Part shown: one piece after another, positions 52,377-59,278 of the stretch
Layout: every line of letters begins with the position of its first letter
Numbering within the stretch: the stretch's first letter is position 1
Source of the DNA: an uncultured Latescibacterota bacterium
GTDB taxonomy: Bacteria; Latescibacterota; UBA2968
Assembly (NCBI GenBank): GCA_951812755.1
Contig: OX638329.1
Location: forward strand, 5,481,563 to 5,545,562
DNA length: 64,000 nucleotides
Direction of reading: 5' to 3'
Program-made: the position numbers and the translations under genes
Notes under the pieces: generated by a model
What the model was told of the DNA's origin: nothing
Database searches by the model: none
What the model saw: only the letters and a program-made list of their open reading frames with translations

Positions 52377-52817
52377 ATGAACCGCGTACTCATCCTCTGC
52401 ACGGGCAACTCCTGCCGCAGCCAAATGGCACAAGGACTATTTAGCCATCTGAGCAATGGCACTTACGACGCCTATAGCGCAGGCGTCAGCCCCACAACAG
52501 TCAACCCACTGGCCATTCGCGCCATGCGTGAAATCGGCATCGACATATCCCACCACACATCCGACGGCATCGACCTCTATCTCAATCGAGACTTTGATCT
52601 CGTCATCACCGTTTGCGACAACGCCAAAGAAAATTGTCCAATCTTCCCAGGTGCCAAAAACACGCGCCATTGGCCCTTTGAAGACCCCGCCGATGCCCAG
52701 GGCACAGAAGAAGAGCGAATGCGCGTATTTCGCAAAGTGCGCGACCAAATACGCGACAAAATCGCAACCTTCCTCCATACCCCAATAAAAAAAGCCTCGA
52801 GATATCTCGAGGCTTAA
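52377..52817 (+). CDS. arsC: Arsenate reductase, thioredoxin-coupled ArsC (LMW-PTP fold)
   Basis: 146 residues. The phosphate loop CTGNSCRS (Cys8-x5-Arg14) and the relay cysteines Cys80 and Cys87 in VCDNAKENCP are exactly those of the Bacillus/S. aureus type ArsC, which reduces arsenate to arsenite using thioredoxin. HWPFEDPADAQG carries the general acid Asp. The gene follows an aquaglyceroporin gene, consistent with arsenite release by the channel. No ArsR regulator is adjacent. The last nine codons and the stop lie inside a perfect 24-base palindrome that serves as terminator, so the C-terminal KKASRYLEA may be dictated by the hairpin. Confidence 0.95.
   Translation: MNRVLILCTGNSCRSQMAQGLFSHLSNGTYDAYSAGVSPTTVNPLAIRAMREIGIDISHHTSDGIDLYLNRDFDLVITVCDNAKENCPIFPGAKNTRHWPFEDPADAQGTEEERMRVFRKVRDQIRDKIATFLHTPIKKASRYLEA
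52792..52815 (+). terminator. Palindromic terminator overlapping the arsC stop
   Basis: AAGCCTCGAGAT followed by ATCTCGAGGCTT is a perfect 24-base palindrome, preceded by a run of A and followed by TAAAAAATAAAA. It contains the end of the arsC coding sequence and would terminate best for transcripts from the minus side (T-rich tail), with a weaker tail on the plus side. Confidence 0.75.
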
Positions 52818-52866
52818 AAAATAAAACGTGATGTGTGACTTTAAAATAAATGTGCTACTACACCAT

Positions 52867-52994
52867 GTCATGCTGAGGCGGGCGCAATGAATCTTCTGCG
52901 CCCAACACCCGCTAGGCTGACGAAGCATCTGTTACCCATGCACACTGTTGAGGCAGCAGATTCTTCGACTCCGCTGCGCTCCGCTCAGAATGAC
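52867..52994. mobile_element. MITE-like palindromic element (repeat family 1, copy C)
   Basis: Outer arms GTCATGCTGAG (52867) and CTCAGAATGAC (52984-52994), with the shared core GATTCTTCGACTCCGCTGCG, enclose a variable centre (gaggcgggcgcaatgaatct). The ACTGATGTTACGCA ends of copy B were not found. Fills much of the 258-base gap between arsC and the small coiled-coil gene; no ORF. Confidence 0.72.
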
Positions 52995-53075
52995 AGTGCT
53001 CTTATGACCTCTAATCTTGAAGTCACACATGACGTAAAATAAATTAAAATTTCTATGTCGGAGGACTCTTTATCA

Positions 53076-53363
53076 TCATTTGAAATAGATACCGATTATA
53101 CCGCCGATAATCACTGACAAGAGTCCCAATTGCCAATATAATAATTTATCTATACGGTTTGTCGTATTATCTATACGAGTTGATATGGCACGCATATCTT
53201 GTCTATACTCAGCCTGGTCTTTAACCATTTGATCTATGATGCGATCTGATACGGCACGCATGTCTTGTCTATACTCGGCCTGGTCTTTAACCATTTGCTC
53301 TACGATGCCTTCAAGCCGCCCAATGTGCCTATCCGTATCTTGTGATCGGTCTGTGACAGACAT
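53076..53363 (-). CDS. Small coiled-coil membrane protein with 22-residue duplication
   Basis: 95 residues. A soluble helical part (MSVTDRSQDTDRHIGRLEGI) is followed by two copies of a 22-residue unit, QMVKDQAEYRQDMRA then (V/I)S.RI.., encoded by a DNA duplication of period 66. A C-terminal hydrophobic helix follows (LLYWQLGLLSVIIGGIIGIY), ending FK. The coiled coil plus one-span anchor resembles small DUF1640-like or hemolysin-XhlA-like proteins, but there is no phage context. Function unknown. It lies downstream of the DUF262/HEPN cassette on the same strand. Confidence 0.65.
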   Translation of the reverse strand: MSVTDRSQDTDRHIGRLEGIVEQMVKDQAEYRQDMRAVSDRIIDQMVKDQAEYRQDMRAISTRIDNTTNRIDKLLYWQLGLLSVIIGGIIGIYFK

Positions 53364-53390
53364 ATCCCGTTCCTTCTCGCGTTAGTAAAT

Positions 53391-53441
53391 TTTACAATAT
53401 CGACCTGCGCCGTATCCCCTATGTGAACAATCACACGCCAG
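53391..53441 (-). pseudogene. Fragment duplicated from the DUF6807 gene
   Basis: These 51 bases match 54885-54935 inside the C-terminal end of the DUF6807 gene at 46 positions; all five differences are transitions. In complement the fragment encodes the same WRVIVHxGDTAQxDI stretch. The DUF262/HEPN cassette lies between the two copies, so either the cassette entered a longer DUF6807 homologue or the fragment was duplicated as the cassette moved in. Confidence 0.7.
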
Positions 53442-53458
53442 TACTGTGATATATGGTT

Positions 53459-53701
53459 TCAAGAGTTACATTGATCTTCAATTAACTCGACCACCATTAG
53501 GGCATTCTGATAATAGCGCTGAATCGTTGTATAAGTGATGCCTACATTTTCGCCATGTGCTATGAGATCTCTGTTCGCCTTGATACCGTCAATAGCGTCC
53601 TTTGGTTCGCCTTCAGTCAATGATTTCAGTTCGTCGGTGGAATTAAAGGCCCCAAGCAATTGTAATATCCGCTCCATGTTAGGGCTTTGGAAAGAATTCA
53701 A
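53459..53701 (-). CDS. HEPN-like protein, probably the C-terminal half only
   Basis: 80 residues: MNSFQSPNMERILQLLGAFN, then LTEGEPKDAIDGIKANRDLI and AHGENVGITYTTIQRYYQNA. The Rx4H motif in NRDLIAHG is the active-site signature of HEPN RNases, and the flanking text is that of the RiboL-PSP-HEPN/MAE_28990 group. Family members are about 190-200 residues, so roughly the first half is missing, cut where the DUF262 stop falls 1 base upstream. It may be inactive, or a minimal HEPN unit that dimerises. HEPN proteins are commonly coupled to DUF262 genes in defence modules. Confidence 0.65.
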   Translation of the reverse strand: MNSFQSPNMERILQLLGAFNSTDELKSLTEGEPKDAIDGIKANRDLIAHGENVGITYTTIQRYYQNALMVVELIEDQCNS

Positions 53702-53702
53702 C

Positions 53703-54761
53703 CTATGCCAGGGTAAGCCTTTGATTAACTATCCTCGTCTGTGCAGTGCCTCCAAAAGTTGTTTGACGGTAATCCTCGTTTTCCATAAGAGCATCATAAG
53801 CTGCCTTTAGTTCTTTATCATTTAGAATAGCACCTTGTTCTAACCTATCCGCGATGCCCACAGCGACGGAATCGAAAACTGCCGCTATAAATCTTCCTTT
53901 CGATGGCTTGAATGCGTTCGGACCCAACTGAATGTGAACCGTTTCCATCGTGTTCTCAAATACTGACCTGATTTCTCCTTCTGACTGTCTTGTCAGGTTC
54001 CTGTTACTCCCCATGTACTTATTCAAGAATTGCTTCAAGGGACTCTTATAATTTTTTCTATCGAAGTACATAGCTAGAAATCTGAGAATAAGTTCCTGAT
54101 CTTTCATTCTATTGCTAACCTTGCCGTAGAGCTTGCGCCATGTGTGGTTACAATTGAGATCTTGCAACAAATCATTAAACGCACCATGGTACATCGCCAC
54201 TCGAATTTCCTGTGGCTGCAAATGCTTGCCGCCCATGTTTAGCCGCTCAAAGACCTGATAAACACTGCTATTATCATCCGAATGCTTATCCTGGCGAATA
54301 ATAGTCGCATGCAAAATAGCATCGTCAAGTCTGCGGCGGTCTTCGGGTTCGAGTGACTCGTAAGTTTTGCCTAAAAAATGTGACTTTTTCCCTAATCCTG
54401 TCAGTGCAAATGTTTTTTCTGTATCAGCAAATTTTCCATCATAAAACGAACGAAGACTCACTAATCGTTGTTGTCCATCAACAATGATTAATCTTTTTGT
54501 ATCTTCTTCTCTTGACAGAAATATGCCCGGTACGGGCAGACCAAGTAATAAAGACTCCACAAATCTCGACGCTGTTTCCTCATCCCAAACGAACGCACGT
54601 TGAAAAGATGGCACAAAAATATCACCCCGTCGAAGTCGGCTGACCAAACCATCAATAGTGAAATCAGCACCATAACTCGTTATAGAGTATTCAAAAGGTA
54701 TGATTTCTTCAGACGAATCCTCTTCTACATCGTCAACAATAACATCTTCTTGAAAAGCCAT
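53703..54761 (-). CDS. DUF262 domain protein (GmrS/ParB-like)
   Basis: 352 residues. The DUF262 hallmarks are clear: DGLVSRLRRGDIFVPSFQRA, FVESLLLGLPVPGIFLSRE, and the nucleotide-binding/nicking motif IVDGQQRLVSL, then VFERLNMGGKHLQPQEIRV. DUF262 is the GmrS half of GmrSD type IV restriction enzymes and the core of several phage-defence proteins; it uses NTP for control. No DUF1524 (HNH nuclease, GmrD) domain is present here. The HEPN-like gene immediately downstream is the likely effector. The AT content is visibly higher than in neighbouring genes, suggesting horizontal transfer. Confidence 0.88.
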   Translation of the reverse strand: MAFQEDVIVDDVEEDSSEEIIPFEYSITSYGADFTIDGLVSRLRRGDIFVPSFQRAFVWDEETASRFVESLLLGLPVPGIFLSREEDTKRLIIVDGQQRLVSLRSFYDGKFADTEKTFALTGLGKKSHFLGKTYESLEPEDRRRLDDAILHATIIRQDKHSDDNSSVYQVFERLNMGGKHLQPQEIRVAMYHGAFNDLLQDLNCNHTWRKLYGKVSNRMKDQELILRFLAMYFDRKNYKSPLKQFLNKYMGSNRNLTRQSEGEIRSVFENTMETVHIQLGPNAFKPSKGRFIAAVFDSVAVGIADRLEQGAILNDKELKAAYDALMENEDYRQTTFGGTAQTRIVNQRLTLA

Positions 54762-54838
54762 CTGACCCCTCCTAACATTTAAAAAAATAACCAGTCAGTT
54801 AGCTATCGTCAACCTATCTAAGATCATTTTTTTGCAAT

Positions 54839-55927
54839 CTATGCCCATACCACACGCGGTCCATCCACATAATCCAAAAAGCGATTTGCAATATCGGCCT
54901 GCGCCGTATCTCCTGTGTGAACAATCACGCGCCAGCGAAACGTCATTGACTCGCCTTCGGGCATAAGGTGATCGGGTTTGAACATCCAGCAATTGGGCGC
55001 AAACAACCCATAACCGCGCACATGCCATGTGGTTGGATATCGGAAATTCTGCGGATGATCAAAAATGGCAAACCCCGCCACCTCATCGTCCACAGGACCG
55101 TAGTAATCCATCCAGTGAGAAGGCAGCGACCAGCACCCCGTCTCATCCGTCGCGCCATAGGCATTGCGCATCTGCCCATCGGCATTGGCATCCATCGACG
55201 GATTCACGCGAATACACAAAAATCCACCCTCCTTCGTATCCCCAATCGTCACAGCCCCGTGAGAAGCCTTGAGCGTAAGCGCAATATCCATAACCGCGGC
55301 ATCTCGTCCCGAATCGTATAGCCGATACGAACGACTATCGCTCATCAGCGCGCGGTCGCCCTCATACCACGTATTTTCCGAAGCGATCACCAGGGACAGG
55401 GGATTGTGCGAAATAGAAATATCATCCTGCGCCGTGCGCCCATATCCCGGTTGATTGGGCCGCTCGTTCCAGCAATCCACTCCATTTATAGCGCCCTGCA
55501 TCAAAGTCAAACCCCGCTGCCAGGGGTGTTCCCCCTCCCCCCATGCCGCCATTGGCTCGCGCAGCATATTGGTTCCATTCGGCGTCAAAATCGGATTGAT
55601 AACCGGCTTGGGATAATCCGTCGTATGGTGAAACGTCATAAATGGCGAACCCGACAGAGAAACACTGAGTTTGCCATCTGCATCGTACGACGAAATCCCC
55701 GCAGCCGCATCTGCACTATCCAATGCCAATACCTCAAAACTCGCTTCCTCACCCCCGCCCAGCGCGGGCAGATTGACGTGATACACAGGCGCAGACGGAT
55801 CGCGCTCGGCAATCAGCACCTCACCTCTACCCTTCAACTGCAACAACGGTGCTTCACATCCCTCTGGGGCGGAAAAGCTCGCCAGATGCGCCGGACGAGA
55901 ACGCGGAATTGAAAGCGTCAATTTCAT
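54839..55927 (-). CDS. DUF6807 family protein (annotated PmoA-like)
   Basis: 362 residues. The pattern FMTFHHTTDYPKPVINPILT, GEGEHPWQRGLTLMQGAING, WVNERP-like (CWNERPNQPGYGRT) and VAGFAIFDHPQNFRYPTTWH is that of DUF6807, a beta-sandwich family often labelled PmoA (the name is misleading: it is not methane monooxygenase) and found in sulfatase- and glycosidase-rich genomes. No signal peptide. Probably binds or hydrolyses a carbohydrate. A 51-base copy of its 3' part lies beyond the DUF262/HEPN cassette. Confidence 0.82.
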   Translation of the reverse strand: MKLTLSIPRSRPAHLASFSAPEGCEAPLLQLKGRGEVLIAERDPSAPVYHVNLPALGGGEEASFEVLALDSADAAAGISSYDADGKLSVSLSGSPFMTFHHTTDYPKPVINPILTPNGTNMLREPMAAWGEGEHPWQRGLTLMQGAINGVDCWNERPNQPGYGRTAQDDISISHNPLSLVIASENTWYEGDRALMSDSRSYRLYDSGRDAAVMDIALTLKASHGAVTIGDTKEGGFLCIRVNPSMDANADGQMRNAYGATDETGCWSLPSHWMDYYGPVDDEVAGFAIFDHPQNFRYPTTWHVRGYGLFAPNCWMFKPDHLMPEGESMTFRWRVIVHTGDTAQADIANRFLDYVDGPRVVWA

Positions 55928-56120
55928 ATCTCAAAACTCCTCACAGTGTGAAAGTGAAAAAAATGTCCTGCTATTGAAAAAAACGACCAAAAAACGACCA
56001 AAAAACGACTCATATTTGGCACTACGTCACTACTGCAAACACCGTGCCATATAAAGGATCATTTTCAGAGCATAGTCCATTTTTGGACAAAGCCGGAATT
56101 AAAAAACTCGGTAAATTTAC

Positions 56121-56148
56121 TTGACACTCGTATAAAATACGCTATACT
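56121..56148 (+). promoter_or_regulatory. Sigma-70-type promoter with palindromic operator
   Basis: TTGACA (56121-56126) and TATACT (56143-56148) with a 16-base spacer. Inside the spacer, CGTAT-AAA-ATACG (56129-56141) is a perfect inverted repeat, a good candidate operator. The methyltransferase read from here has an N-terminal helix-turn-helix and could repress itself. Upstream, ACGACCAAAAA is repeated three times (55982-56010). The rest of the 252-base gap shows no gene. Confidence 0.8.
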
Positions 56149-56203
56149 AAGCAAACATTACTTTTATAATGTTCAAACCTTGCAAAACCCCGAAAGGCTT
56201 CCT

Positions 56204-58480
56204 GTGAATAAACAATCAGAATACCTCACGATAAAAGAAGCGGCAAAGCTTCTTGGCGTTACTTCTACGACCCTCCGCAATTGGGATAAATCGGGAAAAC
56301 TCGTCGCTGAACGGCATCCAATAAATGGCTATCGTCTTTATTCACTGGACCGGATGATGGAACTTGTGCGTGAACAAGGAACGGTCTATCAAACTCGAAT
56401 GCCAACAGTTACCCCATCAGTCATTCAACCTACGCTTTTCCCCATTTCCCCTACACCCCCACAGTTAGATATCCGTGCCTTTCGCCTGTTGATTCGCCAA
56501 ATGAGCAGTGCTTTTCGAGACTCTATGGGGGGCGGTTTGCTAGAACGCTTTGAAGAAATTTCTAAATTGTTGTACTGTAAACTTTATGATGAACGAAAAA
56601 ATTTATCATCCAATCGCAATACGACATCTTTCTTGCGGATTCCAGGAGAATCTTTTGAGGAAACCTATGAAAGAATAACCTTGCTTTATCGTCAAGCCAT
56701 TGAACAACTACCCGATGTGTTCACAAATGGACACCGAGAATTGAGTGATGACAAAAAGGCTATGGTGACCGTAGTTGAATTGTTACAAGACATACAACTT
56801 TCTAACCTTTCAGAGGATATAAAAGGAGTTGTATATGAAGAATTGATTCGGAACACCTTTGATAAATCCGACAATCAACAATTCTTTACTCCCCGTCAAG
56901 TTGTCCACTTCATGGTTGAATTTATGAAACCTCGTCCGGATCAAGTAATCTGTGATCCTGCCTGCGGAAGCGGTGGTTTTCTCATTGAAACCGCTTCCTA
57001 CATGAGAAAGCATAGAGAGAATAAGTCCCAATTGATTGGGCTGGAAATTGACAGAAGAATGGCCTGGACTGCACAAATGAACCTGCTCATGCATGGAGAT
57101 GGGCGAGGAACGATTTATCATCTCAGGGATGGTGGATCACTCGCTTTTTCAGATCATTTAAACGAAATTGTCCCACCCAATAGCATAGATTTGATTTTAA
57201 CCAATCCGCCTTTTGGAAGTGATTTTTCCGATCTAACTTCTCTATCTCAGTACGAGCTTGGAAAAAATAAAACTTCCAGACGTAGAGGTGCTCTTTTTAT
57301 TGAACGCTGTCTGAATTGGCTGAAACCTGGCGGACGACTGGGCATTGTTATTGATGATAGTATCCTAAATGGCAAAACCAATACGGATGTACGTCAGTTA
57401 ATCATGCACCAATCTATTATTGAGGCAGTAGTAAGTCTGCCAGATGTGACGTTCATGCCCTATGCAACAGCAAAAGCATCCATACTATTTTTGCATAAAA
57501 AACAGGATGTCAATGAAACTCAGCCTCCTATTTTTATGGCACACGCAGAGCATGTGGGACGGAAAGCCAATGGAGACCCACTATATGCAGAACATCGAGA
57601 TGATAACGGACAACCTGAGATGCAGGATGAACTGCCCTTTATTCTGAAAAATTGGATCAACTATCTCGCACATGGAGAACAGGCACTTACACACTTAGCT
57701 CCAAAGATATTTATATGCTCTCCCGATCAATTTAAAAATACGGAGCAAGGAATCAGGCTAGATGTTCCATTTCACCATCCTTCTCGTAAAATTGCGGAAG
57801 AAATACTCAACCGTTCTATTTATCCCACACCCAAATTAGCAGAGCTTGTCATTACGCGTAATATAACAGCCATTCCCGCCAAGCAAGACCCCGACGAAAT
57901 TTGGAACTATATCGGGCTTGCGAACATAGTTCCGGATAAAGGAGAATATACGGTGTCTCAAATGCTGGGAAGACAGATAAAAAGTAACGTCCGCCTGTAC
58001 CGTGAGGGAGATATCCTTTTTTCCAAATTGCGACCTGAATTGCGTAAATGCGTTCTAATTCGAGATGATGAAAATGAAGGATTTGCTTCTTCCGAATGCT
58101 TGATATTTTGCACTCTTGAAAGCGCGATAGACGATCCAGACCTATCAGAAGAAGCCTCTAAAATATTACCAACAGTAAAATGGCAAATTGATAAAGAATA
58201 CCTGGCCTTCTTGTTGAGAAGTGATATTATTTTTGGTCAAATTGTATATCAAATTACTGGTGTTGGAAGACCTCGCGTCAATCAATCTGCTATTCTGAGT
58301 CTAAAAATTCCACTTCCCCCTTTATCTGTTCAACACGAAATTGTTACCACATACAAAATGGCCTGGAAACATTTTATCAATTGCCGCGAAAGAAGCAGAA
58401 TGATTTTAGAGGAAGGCGAGGAAACGCTCAAAACAGCAGAGGCGCATATTCGGGAGAACCTGTGTCCGAATAAAAATTGA
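56204..58480 (+). CDS. N6-adenine DNA methyltransferase fused to an N-terminal HTH and a C-terminal HsdS-like specificity domain
   Basis: About 758 residues. A MerR/excisionase-type HTH opens it (YLTIKEAAKLLGVTSTTLRN, ending in a WDKSGKLVAERHPINGYRLY wing). The HsdM-like methylase core has VICDPACGSGGFLIE (motif I, AdoMet) and LILTNPPFGS (motif IV, NPPF). The C-terminal ~200 residues resemble a type I S-subunit target domain (IWNYIGLANIV, GDILFSKLRPELRKC, GVGRPRVNQSAIL). A GTG at 56204 after GAAAGG is the likely start; a TTG lies at 56180. It faces the candidate nuclease gene tail to tail. It resembles type IIG/I-like M-S fusions without the nuclease. Confidence 0.88.
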   Translation: MNKQSEYLTIKEAAKLLGVTSTTLRNWDKSGKLVAERHPINGYRLYSLDRMMELVREQGTVYQTRMPTVTPSVIQPTLFPISPTPPQLDIRAFRLLIRQMSSAFRDSMGGGLLERFEEISKLLYCKLYDERKNLSSNRNTTSFLRIPGESFEETYERITLLYRQAIEQLPDVFTNGHRELSDDKKAMVTVVELLQDIQLSNLSEDIKGVVYEELIRNTFDKSDNQQFFTPRQVVHFMVEFMKPRPDQVICDPACGSGGFLIETASYMRKHRENKSQLIGLEIDRRMAWTAQMNLLMHGDGRGTIYHLRDGGSLAFSDHLNEIVPPNSIDLILTNPPFGSDFSDLTSLSQYELGKNKTSRRRGALFIERCLNWLKPGGRLGIVIDDSILNGKTNTDVRQLIMHQSIIEAVVSLPDVTFMPYATAKASILFLHKKQDVNETQPPIFMAHAEHVGRKANGDPLYAEHRDDNGQPEMQDELPFILKNWINYLAHGEQALTHLAPKIFICSPDQFKNTEQGIRLDVPFHHPSRKIAEEILNRSIYPTPKLAELVITRNITAIPAKQDPDEIWNYIGLANIVPDKGEYTVSQMLGRQIKSNVRLYREGDILFSKLRPELRKCVLIRDDENEGFASSECLIFCTLESAIDDPDLSEEASKILPTVKWQIDKEYLAFLLRSDIIFGQIVYQITGVGRPRVNQSAILSLKIPLPPLSVQHEIVTTYKMAWKHFINCRERSRMILEEGEETLKTAEAHIRENLCPNKN

Positions 58481-58492
58481 ATCAGATTCATT

Positions 58493-59257
58493 TCAGAGGC
58501 GATTTCTATTTGAACGATCATCAATTTCTTTTAGAAATTGCAAAAAATCTTTCATAGATTTGCTCAATATATCCGGATTCCGACGCGATGGATGAATAAT
58601 TCTCCATAACTTTCCATAATTTCCCGGATCGGGTACATAGTTACCTGTTCGGGAGCTAGGAACATATACGTGCCCGTCTTCAACTTTACCACCCGTTATT
58701 TCTAACCGGATATCGCGTTCCTTCGCAATTTCGCCAGCAGGAATGATGCAGCAGGCAAAAATGTGAGGGTATTCACCGATTATTTTTTGTCTTTGTATTA
58801 AATTCCGCCACTCCCAACCTATTAGCAAAAGCAAATCTTCTTCAGAATTGATCTGTACCGTTGGCGTACTGAAGCGTGCCGCCTGTTCATCGGAGTCAGC
58901 ATCAACCGCTTTCATTTCTATCCGCAACAAGATAGACAATGCCTGATCGCGAAAATAGAAGTCAGGGTATTCATGTGCGACAGAAAATGTCAAAAAGTAC
59001 TGATCCCCATATCTCTCTTTGAGCAAATGCACTGCCTCCGTACTCAACGCATACTCCAGCATAGTTCCTATACGAGTTCGATAGCTGGAGAGTTGTCTTC
59101 GATCCTCAGGCAAAGGTTCAATATCACGAGGCTGCTTGACCAACCTTTCTGGACTGAAACGGGTATTGACTCGATTGGCCGCCTGACGAAATAGATTCGT
59201 CAAATATTCTGCAATTTCGTCTATTTCAGAGGCCAAAATTTCAGGAAGCGTAACCAT
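58493..59257 (-). CDS. Candidate restriction endonuclease, PD-(D/E)xK type
   Basis: 254 residues, family not recognised. The arrangement Glu68, PD at 98-99 (HEYPDFYF) and ExK at 114-116 (RIEMKAV) is the catalytic set of PD-(D/E)xK nucleases. The helical N-terminus and the region ARFSTPTVQINSEEDLLLLI, GWEWRNLIQRQKI are compatible with a restriction enzyme. It lies 12 bases beyond the end of the methylase gene on the opposite strand, a common type II layout. I infer that it cuts the site the methylase protects. There is no direct homology evidence. Confidence 0.6.
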   Translation of the reverse strand: MVTLPEILASEIDEIAEYLTNLFRQAANRVNTRFSPERLVKQPRDIEPLPEDRRQLSSYRTRIGTMLEYALSTEAVHLLKERYGDQYFLTFSVAHEYPDFYFRDQALSILLRIEMKAVDADSDEQAARFSTPTVQINSEEDLLLLIGWEWRNLIQRQKIIGEYPHIFACCIIPAGEIAKERDIRLEITGGKVEDGHVYVPSSRTGNYVPDPGNYGKLWRIIHPSRRNPDILSKSMKDFLQFLKEIDDRSNRNRL

Positions 59258-59278
59258 AAGAATGCATTCCGATATATT

